From Paracentrotus lividus (lineage: Eukaryota > Echinodermata > Echinoidea > Camarodonta > Echinidae): a stretch of 64,000 nt of DNA. Numbering within the stretch: the stretch's first letter is position 1; each line of letters begins with the position of its first letter. Shown piece by piece: positions 24,780-37,239 of this stretch. Under the pieces are notes generated by a model. It searched no databases. It was not told the DNA's origin and saw only the letters and a list, made by a program, of their open reading frames with translations. The stretch lies in contig CALNVZ010002100.1 in the NCBI GenBank assembly GCA_940671915.1, forward strand, positions 19,183,359 to 19,247,358, written 5' to 3'. A program made the position numbers and the translations under genes.

Positions 24780-26280
24780 ATTTAACAGTTTTAGATGGCT
24801 GATACCAAAAAAATTGTAATATTTTCTTTGTTATAAAAGTGTATTCGGTAGGCCTAGATGTACATAAACTTACCTCACAAGACTCTACTCTGTGTCTCCT
24901 GTATATGTCTGAAATATAAAAAAAACAAGGTTGCATTTATTAAAGTAATGTCTAATTGGAAATTTCAATTTTTTTTTTTGAAGGAGTTGATGAACAACAC
25001 TAAGTACTTTCCTTGATGAATTCTCTCTTTCTCTCTCTTTCATCCTCTCACCCTCTCTGTTACTCTCATTATACTTTATCCTCATGGAAAAAATTGAAGT
25101 GCTTGCCTTTGATGGAAATGAATTAACACACTCTTCAAAATTATCACGTCTCCTTGGAATCAATCCCGAAACGATTGATGCAACATAATTGCTTTCATTT
25201 CAAAGTATCACAGACAACACAGCTGAAAATTACTAGGGGAAATTCCCCTTCCTACGAATATATTCAAGTGTGAGCTAACAATACTTCCTGAAGGGTATCT
25301 CTGAGAATGACTTAAAGGTGACCTATTTCTACAAATCCACAACAAATTCAAATATTGTTTGATAAGTCAGTAAAAAAGTTAAAGTGAACATACAATAAGA
25401 ATATTAATATATGTTTTTTTTTTGTTTTTTTTTGAGGGGACATCGTTTAGACTCTTGGGACGTTGGGGAAAATCTCATAGATGTGAACATGTTAGATTTT
25501 CCCGCAACTCTTGAGACATCGCAGAGACTCAGCAGATGTCGCCGAGACAAAGTCACAAACTAGTCTCACAACGGTCTCAAGGTAGATGAGACATTGCCAT
25601 TATTCTTTGGCTGCTCTTATGTTTTGAGGTCCATATACCTCAAGAACTTCTTTATTCATATCATGTCAAAACTTGTAGTAAATTTGAATAAATAGACGAG
25701 TGTGTATAAGGCATCAGGGTAAAGCTTAGAACAGACCAACGTCAGATCTATATAAGCCGATAATTTCACGTTCTGGAACTATGTTGCAGCAGAAATTTGT
25801 GGAAGCATAACATTTTGCCATTTTTTAGATTCGGTCGTAAATTTTTTTTTAATTTTTATTCCGGTCTTAAATTGAAGTAGAAAACCACCAAGCTAAAAGG
25901 TGTAAACAATGTCACATGTGAAATCTTTTATTTGAGACAAACATGTAATTATGAGACTAGATAGATTTGTAGGCCTCCTCGTATATTTGTATAATTGGAA
26001 GAAGTTGATATCGGTCTGATTTCATGACCTTTAAAGGTTAATAAATGAGCCTTGCTCTACAGGCACCATCAATAAATTGAATGCTTTATTTTGTTTCATT
26101 TGAAAAATGGGGCAATCAGAATCACTTTAGAAGAGATAAATAGAGAGAAAATGAAATACAGAATGATTGCAAAAAGAGAGACAAACAGAAAGAGGAAACA
26201 AATGTGGCACATTGAATTTGAAAGCAATACTTGCTTTACATCATAGATTGAAATTATTTATGTAATATCACAAATTTTTC
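24780..26280. other. Non-coding, GAGAC-rich patch at 25440-25600
   Basis: 25440-25600 contains many GAGAC/GTCTC words. The remainder shows no identified features. Confidence 0.4.
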
Positions 26281-26289
26281 AAACAATTC

Positions 26290-26520
26290 ACTTTATATTA
26301 GAATAATTTCTTAAACATATTTCATCATTTTAGATTGTGCAAACAAGACCACTTTCTAAACTTCTAACAGAATAATTTCTTTATGTATTTCATTCTTTTT
26401 ACAAATTTTGTAAAAGACATTCATTTTTTTAAACTTCTATCAGAATAATTTATTACATTATCTCCCTTTTTATATACATTGTGCAATAAATATTCACTTT
26501 TTAAAGCTTGATCCTTCTAT
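26290..26520 (+). repeat. Degenerate tandem repeat, period about 70-80 bp
   Basis: CTTCTAYCAGAATAATTTMTT recurs near 26295 (partial), 26360, 26432 and 26513 (partial), followed by TTTCAT-like and ACAAATT/CATTGTG-like segments. Confidence 0.65.
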
Positions 26521-26609
26521 CAGCATGTATCTATACCTCAATCTGTCTTGGTTTGTGTTCCCCACACCTTGTATATTATGATTTCTCTACAAGCTTGAGA
26601 GTCAACACA

Positions 26610-26830
26610 AAGCACTTAGTAACTTGACCCGTCACTGTCAAATATTTTGACCAGTACGCCGCATCTGTGACAGACAGGCGCTAGCTGGCTCAAGGATCGG
26701 ACGGTTAAGGCCTGGCAACGCTTGTCACTTGCTTGTTGACAGGGGATTATTTGGGTAGTGTTGCATGTAACACGATGGCAGCCGTCAATCCTGTTATCAG
26801 AGCTACCGTGGCATATCCTACTAACCTCCG
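26610..26830. promoter_or_regulatory. Candidate cis-regulatory block with three TGACAG sites
   Basis: A GC-richer patch in AT-rich surroundings. TGACAG, the core bound by TALE homeodomain proteins such as Meis/Tgif, occurs on - at 26640-26635 and on + at 26668-26673 and 26737-26742. Function is inference from composition and motif density. Confidence 0.25.
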
Positions 26831-26834
26831 GTCT

Positions 26835-29800
26835 TTTTTTTTGGGGGGGGGGGCTCTTTTTGTTTACCCGTTTGTCTTCCTGACCCTGTTCGGCACATCT
26901 CCCAGACATTGTTTTTCTACAATAATTTTATCTCTGAGGCACTTGCCTTCTATCAATCACTTGCCTCTTTGCGATACATGTCTTTTTATTGAATAGATAA
27001 ACACAAGTTCCTTTGATCCAATGATTTTTTCCCATCTCCAAAACATTAATCACAGGATTTATACATGAGTGCACTTTATATAAATACAGTGATTATACAT
27101 CTGAAGTGTAAATTGTTTCCACCTAGTTCATCTATTAATTTCTTACTATTCAAATTATGTAAGATCTCCAATTTATACTTTAGGCCCTCAGAATAAATTC
27201 AAAGTACGTAGACATAGAAACCAGCTTGTCATTTCTCTCCAAAAAAAATTTGTTGTTGATTCCTGAAGTTTGCTTATATTTAGAAATTAATACATTGCTA
27301 TAATTTCTTTATACTTCAAAACTTACTTTTTAATCTCCCTTATCTATTTCTGATTGTCAAGCCAATCATTCGTTTATTGCATCATCATAAATTTGACAAT
27401 TGTGGCAGCCATCCATTCATTTTTTTTTTTTTTTTTTTGGGGGGGGGGGTCAGCAGGAGAGGTGGGGCCCTGGTGGCCCTGCTTCCCCACTCATTAATCC
27501 ACACTTGAGGTATTTTTGTGTTGGACTTACAAATCTTGAGATAAGCAAACAGTCCCCAATAAGCAGGTGATCTACTGCTGATGTGAACTTGTTAATAAAG
27601 GGTTAAAGGCAAGTTAGGCATACGAACACCTCAAAATATCCCAGACCTGGATTTTTTCTGTCTTTTTTTATAACGCATTCAATAATTTTAAAACCCAAAA
27701 TTTGCATTTTAACCTGCTACACAACAAAAAAAAAGCAAAACAGTTGGATAAACTGCAGAAAGCTAGTATCAGAGTGTGTTGAGTAAAGTGTGTGTATGTG
27801 TGAGCATATAATCCTGTATCCATATGTCCTTTGTTGAAATTAAAAAATATGAATCACCTCAGTGGCATTAGGGAGAGCATAATAACAACCTATCCTAACT
27901 TCAGGGTGTGTTTTGCTAATATATTAATCATTTTTTTGGCCTTAGTGTGACAACTAATATATGACCTAGATACCATGAAAAGCACTAGGCTATCTCTCCT
28001 CAAAACCCACTATTTTCTCTCCTACTGATCCTAAATATTAAATACAATAGTAATCAAATGTTTGTAACCTGAACATGTAAAGTCAAAGCTGACCTACATG
28101 TAACTTCTAAAAATCTTCTCTGTGAAATTCAATACAGACTTATAAAAACATGTATGGAAGCACTAAAGGTTGAGCTGTTTGATTTCATCAGGAGACAAAT
28201 TCAATTTTAGTTTCTTTACACTGTCTTGGCAGCAGAACAAAAAGTCGCCGTAGAAACGGGCCAATATCCCACTTAAAATACTCCAACCTAATCTCATTTA
28301 ATCAATAATTGCCTCTGATAGCCATCAAACAGGATGACCGCAAAACCTACATGGCCCCGGTGCCTGACAGGACCGCTCCCGATATTACCTCCCGTAACCC
28401 GACACCTCTTCTCGGCATTGCCATCTCAAAGTGCAGGTAACCCACACACGATTTACGTCTGCCAATAATTCTCAGGTGGTTATAGAACCAGACAACTCGA
28501 TGCCAGTAAAGTTTCATCAGACGATGTGCTAAATACGCATCTGGCCATTTTGCAGATGAAACACCTCCGTCCGAGTCCTGTCGAATCTCCCGGGTGACAC
28601 GTTTCCCCCTTATATCTTCCTTCCTTTCCGTGCTCTTCTTTCTCCCTGCTCACAAGCCCCCCCCCCCCCCCTCTGCATCTTCATGGACTACATGCTGTCC
28701 CCTATATATGCACGCTCACAAAATTTAATCACACTTCAATTTTCTCGATCAGTGCCGAATTTGCACGAGGTGGGGACCAACATGTCCATGTCGGTTGTTG
28801 ATGTTGTTCCGTAGTTCCCAATTATGACTTGGCACCTTGGTGTCTCATTGGTCTTAGCTCACTCTCAAACAATGAATCTGCCAGAGACGGTTCAACAGAT
28901 TCAAGGAGAGGTGTACATGCTTAAAATGATGTGTATGTAATGTACATGTACAAGTATGCAAATTGTTTAGGAGTAGGCAGGAGGTTTTCACAAAGTACAA
29001 ATGTACTTTTGAATTTCTAGAATGAGTGAAGAAAGTGCTAAGAAAAAAAAGAATACTCACAAGAAATATTAGTAGACTTATTGCATATTGTCAATCACAA
29101 GGTACACTATATGAATCCTAGCCCTTTGTTAAGCTAACACTCAACCCAGGTAAGCCAAATGGGTACTGGCTGAAAGTTACTCCGTAAATGCTTGAATACC
29201 TTATCAGGGTACATTTAGCTAAATAATACTGTCGATATCATTATGATAATGATAATTTGCATCATGGTGCCTACATTCTATTTCAATTCAAAGGTGAAGT
29301 TAAAATCCGATATCCAATCAATCTGATCAATGGCTACTTCAAGTTTGAGGTCTTAATGGTTTAACGCAGTCTTATATTTGTCTACATTCATAAATCTATC
29401 AAGAAAAAACACATGACTAGATATATTTTTTTCTTTTTTATTGTTTTTGTATGAAAATATTATGTAGTGTACATTGTCCTCAGCAAATCCTTCTCCATCT
29501 AACCCTGAATATTTCCCCTTTTTTCTTATCGATATTTGAATACCATCTATCCTAATTCACCGATATGACTACAGGTCGGCTCCGGTTTCATGAGTAATTT
29601 GCACAAGCGGCCTTCCATAAGACAGGGTTTGCCACCCACATTGGTTCTTACAGGTTCTTGTTTGTTTAATCCTACATGTTCAAATGCACGCCAAAAATAT
29701 TTCACACGTTGCATGGTTTATTGATTGTCTGCCAGTAGTCTGCTCTATGCCTAACGGTGTCTGTAAAGGGCAAAATGGTGCACAGTTTGAGGGCTCACGT

Positions 29801-29900
29801 TCAAGGGTTACACAGATACTCTTTTCAAAGGGAGGATTGACAAGGTCAATGTGGCTTTTCTATAGGGTTGTATTTATAATGGTTACTTTCTCATGCTCAA
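26835..29900. other. Non-coding, GC-richer patch at 28220-28640
   Basis: Contains T-run/G-run junctions at 26834-26853 and 27419-27449 and a C-run at about 28657-28671. 28220-28640 is less AT-rich than its surroundings and may be a conserved element. No exon recognised. Confidence 0.4.
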
Positions 29901-29907
29901 AATCAAT

Positions 29908-30209
29908 GGCCCATATTCACAAAGGTGGCTTAAAGTTAAACCTAGGTTAAATTTGTGGTTTAACTATGGCTAGCAAAATAGGAGACAAATGTGTCTACAT
30001 TGCAATGTTCCTACTCGTTAAACTGCTTTTAAACTACTCGTTAAACATTTGTACTTATCATTCCCATGCAGTTTTTAATAGTTAAGTACAACAATAATTC
30101 TGATAAATTGAACATTCACTTCTCTAGATTGTCTCCCATTTTGCTAGTCATAGTTAAACCATAGATTTAAGCTAGGCTTAACTTTAGGCCACCTTTGTGA
30201 ATCCGGGCC
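29908..30209. mobile_element. 302-bp MITE with about 85-bp terminal inverted repeats
   Basis: Left GGCCCATATTCACAAAGGTG then GCTTAAAGTTAAACC. The right complement is GGCCCGGATTCACAAAGGTG then GCCTAAAGTTAAGCC. Similarity continues through GGTTTAACTATG and GCAAAATRGGAGACAA. Flanks share AAT. Confidence 0.85.
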
Positions 30210-30681
30210 AATGTGTCATCATTATGCAATTGAATTGGTAATTTAATTTAAAAGTCATTTGACAAATTTGAAAGCTAGGCTTGAATGTATACAATCATAA
30301 TTTTTTTTACATAGAGAATAATACTTCCAATTTCTTCCAGTACGCATACAAAAGCAGTAGAGTTATCCAAATGTTATTCTCAATATTGCTGTACTATAGA
30401 ATAAGATGTTGTATGCACAGTAATTTCCAATGGCAATTCCATGCATAAATATACTGAATCACATCTTTGATTGCATAGCTTCACATTGCAGTGAGCTACC
30501 ACAGCCAGTTTTAGATAAAAACATAAAACGGCGACTTTAACAGTGTAGTTTAATATGTTGTATGTACATGAATTTGATGTTGACTAAAGATTTATTTGAA
30601 TATATAACAATAAATTGTAAAAAGTACTAAGAAAAAATATTAAAAAAGGAGAGTAATCTCTTGTTATTGTTATTAACTTAA

Positions 30682-30921
30682 CTTTTTGCCTGCCACATTA
30701 ATTTCAAGCATAAAAAAGAAGACTTTTCTCTTTAATTATTAAAAATAGTATAACAATATTTGCTTAGTATGAACTACAAGAAATTATGCCGCAGATCCGG
30801 TCCTAGCATTATCAGTGATTTTCAGATCTTTTAGCCCAGCCATTACAGAGAAAATGAATTATTACGATTGTATAGTTAATAAGTACAATTGTGACTCTAG
30901 TCGAACTTGGCAGGCAAAGAG
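30682..30921 (+). mobile_element. TTAA-flanked non-autonomous element, copy 1
   Basis: 240 bp flanked by TTAA on each side (30678-30681, 30922-30925). The termini are CTTTTTGCCTGCCA and its inverted form GGCAGGCAAAGAG. There is no coding capacity. It is the same family as 57740-57990. Confidence 0.72.
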
Positions 30922-31049
30922 TTAACTAACTTTCACTTGTTCCCATTAGTTATGAAGTGCAATGTATTTATTAATTTGTATGTCAATTGTCATAAAATAT
31001 TTCATATGAGACCCTACATGCTGATTGTCCCAAGTATATTACTCTATCC

Positions 31050-31760
31050 AGCACTGCCTGAAATACAAAATAACATACCAGTACACTCAGAATAATAGAT
31101 TAATTTAACAACTCAACCCCCAATGTCTTTACTAATTGCAAATTTTACACAAAATGTTGACTGTAACTAATTATAATTCAGCTGCACTTGAAATTCCACT
31201 GAACACTAAGGTACATATATCTCTGATTTCATAAAAACACCTCCCACACTCATTACTAATTGAAAGTATTGACTGTAAATGCACTAACAAATATTTTAAT
31301 CCAACAGTGCTTGAAATTCCAAGTAACATTATACTCAGGCCAGACTTTTTTGTGAGTAATTACTTCTTGAATCTCATACAAACACCTCCCACTACCTTTA
31401 CTAATTGCCAGTTTGCCACAAATATACAACTTAATGAATGTTACTACATGTACATGTTTGTTCATCTTTCCGGTAGTGCTTGAAATTCCAAGAAACATAT
31501 GTATTTTAAGCTACTAGACATATTTGTGTTTGCTATATAGTATTTCATACAAATATGTACCCTAACTATCATACTAACTGCCAGTTTGCCATAAATGTAT
31601 AACATGAATTATGAACTGTTTCCTTCCCTTTTTTTAATGTAGTGATGTTGGAAATATGTACAGTGTAACAGTATACTCAGACAGACATATTTGTGAATAC
31701 ATTTCAACAATTTCACTTGAAAACCTCCCACTATCGGCGCTGATTGCAACGCCAGACTTA
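31050..31760 (+). repeat. Degenerate tandem repeat, about five units of 130-170 bp
   Basis: Units share a start like AGTGCTTGAAATTCCAAG (near 31053, 31183, 31306, 31474 and weakly 31640), then TACTCAGRCMAGAC, AAACACCTCCCACT and ACTAATTGCCAGTTTGCCA. Homology is clear between the middle units and weak at the ends. Confidence 0.75.
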
Positions 31761-31879
31761 GTACAGTCAACAATAAGTCGCTCTATTTGCGTAACTAAGA
31801 AAACAGTTGTTCTGGCAGAGTCATTAGCCCATGTGTTATGCCAGTTATGTGAAACATTCACATACCAGCCTAATTAATT

Positions 31880-33115
31880 ACAAATTCATATTCACTCACA
31901 GATCTCTCCCATATTGAAATAAATTCACATAATTCATGTGCAGGCCTTAAAGGAGATACATGTACATGTATGTAAGCCTAAATAAGCTGTTGGCAGGAGC
32001 TTTTCATATCTGTACTGAAATGACAGAAAAGTGTATTTAAAAAATGACAGCAATTTACTACATGGTAGCGGTACAGGCATTTGATAGTGCATGATCGATC
32101 AAGGTGAAAATTGTACGAGTAAGAGGTGGAAAGTTAATAATGCCCAATAGATGTTACTTGATCAAGAAAGGCTGAATAGATTTTGAAAGAAAATATTATA
32201 CTAAAAATGAGATCCTATTTATAGTAAGCATTAAGCATACATATTATTCAAAATGATTGAAGCTCCAGTAACATTCAACTTATTAAAGCTCCTATGAATT
32301 AGAAATGTTCCCAAACCTTTATAATTATGGTGAAATATGCATTTCTGACAGCTTTAATATAAAGTTTCAATGCTATGCTTTTTAAAGTATGCATAATAAA
32401 ATTATCATCACAGAAAAAAAAACATATTAAATTATATCTTACATATTAACTATACTGATAAAGTATATTTTCTTATTCAAAGCCTAAATGAAACTGCACA
32501 ATATATAAAAGCATTGGGCACCACAGACTACTACCACTTTAACCCCAAACCAGCTGGTACACAAGACTAATATTATTCCTAGTAGGTGAAAGCTATAAAA
32601 ACATGAGTGGAAGAAAATCAATAAAGTAAAGTTTTGTATGAAAGCTGTTGCGTGTAATAGATTGGTGATGGTGAAGGTTAAATATCTTCCATTCAATTAA
32701 TTCTCTAGCCACAACACGGACAATAAAATTTGTTATTTGATATAGGCTTCTTTCGGTATATGTATATATATTCTGGTAGGGAAATGGGCTATAAATACAT
32801 TATAAAGTGAGAGTTTACAAGACTCTCTGAACTATTAAATTTGTTAATTTACATACATGTAGTAGAAAGCTGCATATCAAGCCACATATGTTGCATAAAA
32901 GTAGCTATTAGGCTTATTAGTACTAAAATAATTATAACTGCCCATAACTCAACATAATTATGTATGTATGCTAGAGCAAAGTTTTCAGTTAAAAAACATA
33001 CATCATGGCCATGTATGCAGGCATAGACATCGTCACAGGCTAACGCAGACTTCTTAAAATGTCTGGTTAGTTCAGAATTTTTGGAAAGAAATGGAGTCTT
33101 TCTTCACACACACAT
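31880..33115. other. AT-rich non-coding, nothing recognised
   Basis: No exon or element identified. Confidence 0.45.
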
Positions 33116-33122
33116 TCATTCT

Positions 33123-33155
<33 letters not shown>
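33123..33155 (+). repeat. (GA)n followed by a G-run
   Basis: About 12 GA units followed by about nine Gs. Confidence 0.95.
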
Positions 33156-33689
33156 ATAGAAAGAAAGAGAAAGACTCAACTACCCATTATTTGTTATGTT
33201 CACAGTTGGAATAATATGCAGGCAAATGCAAGCAGGGAATTCTAATAACCGACTGGCGTACATAAATAGTGCCGCATGTACCTGAAGTAGGTCTGCATTT
33301 AAAATTTTCATTCCAAGGGGAAATACTTTATTCTTAATGAACGCATTTTTTCACTATATCAAGACCAAGTATTAAAATTAGAAAGAATAGATTGCAACTT
33401 TGATAAGAGATTGAGCTATTCTTGAAGAAATAGCAGGGAATATGTTTTAACATTTTGACACAATGTAGAAGAGAAAGAAGAGAAAGCAGGAAGGAAAAGG
33501 TACTACTAACAATAGAAATGGCTGCTTGATAGTTTTAAGATTTTTTGAGTCATTTTTCATAGATAAGATCAAATCTCACACAATCAGACAAGAAGTATTG
33601 GCATCATATTTAAACAGTGTTTAATTTTCTTTGGCAATAATTTTGAGTATACATTCTGCATCACCAACAATCCTATCCACAAGTGATAT

Positions 33690-34375
33690 CCTTAAGGAGG
33701 ATCCAAACCCTAAGAAGAGAATGCAGACCTAATTACAGAAAGGAGGAAAATGAGAGGGACAATCTAAAAAAAAGTTTTCATCAAATCGTATATTAAAAAA
33801 TAAGAGAGTTAATGGAAGTTTGAGAAGTCTACAGTTGTTCCTAGTGCTATGGGGCATCCTTCAAAAATTGGCCACCTGCTTCAAAATGGCCGATCTCATG
33901 GTACAACTCTCCATTTCATTTTGTACACAAATTTTTTTCAGTTTTAGTTTCCCCATTTCTCTTTTCGAAATATCATCATTAGCTCTTCCTCTCTGACCAT
34001 CAAGATAATGTCATGGAGGAAAGAATATATTTCATTCACACAAGCATATGTTTGAGCTCAAGAAAGGAAGGTAAGATAGTGACTTAATCGAAATGAAATG
34101 AGGGAAAGTGCTTTGAAATATTTCTCGTGTAAACAAAATGTAAATGACGAGAGTTTGTCCATCGAGGTCGGCCATTTTTGAAGCGCGAATGATGCCAATT
34201 TCGGATCCCATAGACAGGAACAACTAGACTTTTCTTTAAACTTTCTATAACTCGCTTTCTTATTTTATAACGATTTTGATTGACACTTTTTTTGAGAAAT
34301 TGGCTTCTCTACATGTTTTCCTCTTTATCCTGTACAGGTTGATTCATCTCCTTGCGGTTGGGTTCCCTCTCTCAG
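33690..34375. mobile_element. About 690-bp foldback (palindromic) element
   Basis: The two halves are imperfect reverse complements around about 34030. Paired pieces include AGTCTACAGTTGTTCC (33823) with GGAACAACTAGACT (34216), TTCAAAATGGCCGATCTC (33880) with GAGGTCGGCCATTTTTGAA (34164), ATTTTGTACAC (33918) with GTAAACAAAATG (34131), and GAGGAAAATGA (33743) with CATGTTTTCCTC (34312). Nearly the whole element pairs, leaving only a small loop. No coding capacity. Confidence 0.78.
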
Positions 34376-34457
34376 AATTTGAAGAGCTATCTTTTGCTAC
34401 TTAATAAGAAATCCACACCAAAAGTGTATGTTCCAACTTGTGGTAGCGTAGAAACAA

Positions 34458-34604
34458 GGCCCGAGATTTACACAACGTGGTGTTAGTTAGTCCTGTCTAA
34501 ATCAATTTGTTTTACCACGGATTTAGACCATGGTCTAAATTTTTGGTATTCACAAACAACTGATTGACCATTGGACTAACTAAACACGTTTGTGAATTCG
34601 GGCC
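34458..34604. mobile_element. 147-bp MITE with GGCCCGA...TCGGGCC ends
   Basis: Left GGCCCGAGATTTACACAACG. The right complement is GGCCCGAATTCACAAACGTG followed by TTTAGTTAGTCCA. End sequences are related to the 29908-30209 element, with a different interior. Confidence 0.72.
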
Positions 34605-34679
34605 TGAAATGCAGGAAGGGGTGGGAAAAGGTTGTCTCAACCTGGTGGCAAAAGACAAACGATGTTGAAAAATAGATAG

Positions 34680-34875
34680 AGAGACACACTAAAGACAGAC
34701 ACAGAGACAGGAAGAGGAAAGAGAGAGAGTGAAGGAATTATGGGAAATGTGAGATGAACTACAGAGGCGTGCAGACACTAAAATAAAGACAAAAGCAGCA
34801 TGTGGTTTGTTTGTATAGAGGCAGAAAAGAGAAATTGAGGGAAAGAGAGAGAAAGAGAGAGGGATGCAATGGAGC
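34680..34875. repeat. GA-rich low-complexity tract
   Basis: Dense GAGA/GACA words. A 127-codon minus-strand frame across it is low-complexity and not supported as a gene. Confidence 0.7.
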
Positions 34876-34879
34876 ATAA

Positions 34880-37015
34880 AACAACTCCCAAAAGCAACAG
34901 GCTGACGATTTTTTTTTTCTCCCGAGACCCCATCAAGAGATCTCCTCTCATTAAATTCACATGTCCTTTCTTCAAGGGCCTGCACAAAAAATTCAGGAAA
35001 ATAAATCTTCTGCCTATATCTTGGCGCCGGCATGTTTTTATTCATGGCCCTCTCTGTAGCATGCATGCACATCTATCTTAGATGCTTTTCTAACTATGTC
35101 TTTCTTCACTCAACGCTCATATCTGAGTGTATTAAACTACAGCCTTGCGCAAATGTACCCTGATGTATTCTGCCCACAACACGACAGTTTAGCATTTAGA
35201 GAGCTTTCGCTTGTAATCTTTACTCTCTTCTTCGTTTAGAAAAGGTAGTCCTTGACGGATCACTTTTAGTTATGTCTCATAAAAAAAGTGCACACTGGAT
35301 TATATGTCAACAGTTAAGATTGTGAAGTATCGCTACTTCTTTAACTGAATTATTCCCTTTCAGTAAAAAAAAGACAAATTAATTATTTGAATGAATTTAT
35401 GATTCATACATACATTCTTTTTTATTTAAAGTTGCATGAAATACAACTTTTTTTTTTTTTTGCATATAATGTGAAGGGAGTCATGCTATATTACCAAGCA
35501 TATTAAAATGATAAAAAGTTGCACTCTGAGTTTAAATATTTATTTCTTTATCAAAAAAATATATTGAAATTGGGTTTCCACATTAATAGATGCATAGTAT
35601 AACAGCCAACTTAACAAATACAACACCTTCAAAAATAACTTGAATTATTAAAAAGTTTAAAACATTTAATGTTCTCTTACAAAACAATGACAAAAATATC
35701 AACTGCCCCCTCCCCCCCCCAACTCAAAGAATGCTTGCTATCCTAAAGATTCTTATCTTTAACATTATATTTTGAACCTATGGAATAAATTTGAATTGAA
35801 GAAATGTTACATCATTTCAAGTTCATTAGAACTGGTAAGGACAGTGCACATTGGGAAGAATGTATCTACTTTAGTATTGAACCCGATTTATAAAGAAGTT
35901 TAATGTTGCAATATGGTGAAGGGAAAAAAATTGATAAATGGTGGTTGAGTAGTGACGTACATACACATGCACACAATGAAATCGGATGTGATCCCCTTGG
36001 GAACTATCCTAAGAAATCATTTTTCATTCCAGGCGACTAAAATATATTCAAGCAGTAAACATAAGCTCATAAGAAAGCAAGAAGAAATTCACAATCCCCA
36101 AAATGCCACACCCTCAATGCATTTTTGATGCATAATTGTTTTGGGGTCATAATCAGATTATTTCTTGCTATTTATGTCGAAGATTATAATTTTTCAATAA
36201 ATCAAATTAGAATTTTACAATGTAAAAACCTATCACAATGCTGGAACATTGCAAAATGTATTAACCTGAAAAGGCCATCAGCATTCTCTTTCTACCGCAC
36301 TCTCTCTCACTCTCTATCTTTACATTTCAGTATGTAAGTTGAGTTCAAGTTGTATAGTTCTTTTTAAAATGAAGCAGCTATCCCAAAGGAAAAAAAAAAG
36401 GAAGTACATTTAATGGATAGAATAATCATATTCAAAGCAATCCTCAAAATATTGATGAAATCTTCTCGAACTGATAGACAAACTGGATTTTAAAAGGTTA
36501 TTATTTACATGTGTCCTTCCTCAAACAGTATTTTTATTTCACTCCTTTTAAAAGCAACCTTTCAAAATAAATATCCACAAATATGAAGCGTTTTAAGGAA
36601 TTTTATTAAATAGCAAAAAATTATGGGTAAAAATACCCTACATTTTTTTTCTTTGTGTTGCCAATTATTGAAATTTCAATAATCATTTTCATTCAAACTG
36701 TTCTAATTCAAGAATATTTTAATGTACCACACCAGAAATCATTGTTTGTTTGTTTTTGTTTTTGTTTTGTTTTTTTGCTCTTTCTGCTAAAGTGTTATAA
36801 GTGATTAATCCATAGTATTATAATTTTTAAACATATGTACATGTGTATCGACTGTGTAAAAAAAAAAGAGGAAAAGTTTGCCTCTATCGGGAAAATAAAA
36901 ATGTTATACTTCATAAAGGTACTTGAAAACATTCATTAGCCCTGTCTCTCTTCTTTTCTTTTAATGTAAAATCTAGATCTATTGTTTGCAATAATGATTA
37001 CTAAAGAAAGGTGAA
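34880..37015. other. AT-rich non-coding, nothing recognised
   Basis: No exon, including none of the ITPR exons that should precede 38149 if the left copy were complete. Confidence 0.5.
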
Positions 37016-37022
37016 ACGACAT

Positions 37023-37186
37023 TTGCTCCTACGACAATTGCTCTGGGCTTTATTTTGTCTAAGATGTAGGGTTAGGGTTGGGGTTGCAATAGGGTTTTAT
37101 GTTAGGTTTAGGGTAGGGTATAGTGTTAAGTCCGGTGTCATTTGATTAGTGTATGGAATTTTTAGCAGAGCAATTGTCATGCAATC
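37023..37186. mobile_element. TIR element carrying telomere-like GGGTTAG tract
   Basis: Ends ACAATTGCTCTG (37036) and its complement CAGAGCAATTGTC. The interior at 37068-37122 has degenerate TTAGGG words (TAGGGTTAGGGTTGGGGTTG, TTAGGTTTAGGGTAGGG). It abuts the 25-N gap. Confidence 0.5.
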
Positions 37187-37212
37187 CAAAGATCACGAAA
37201 AGTATGTGGAAT

Positions 37213-37237
37213 NNNNNNNNNNNNNNNNNNNNNNNNN
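37213..37237. other. 25-N assembly gap
   Basis: Run of exactly 25 N just before the left arm of the inverted duplication. Its fixed length suggests a placeholder rather than a measured distance. Confidence 0.99.
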
Positions 37238-37239
37238 TA

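Noticed and set aside
34689..35072. 127-codon frame on -, longest simple open frame outside ITPR
   Set aside because: Its C-terminal half is low-complexity S/L/C from GA-rich DNA, and no family is recognised.
37068..37130. True telomere or chromosome end
   Set aside because: The tract is short and degenerate, lies inside inverted ends, and is followed by ordinary sequence and a scaffold gap.
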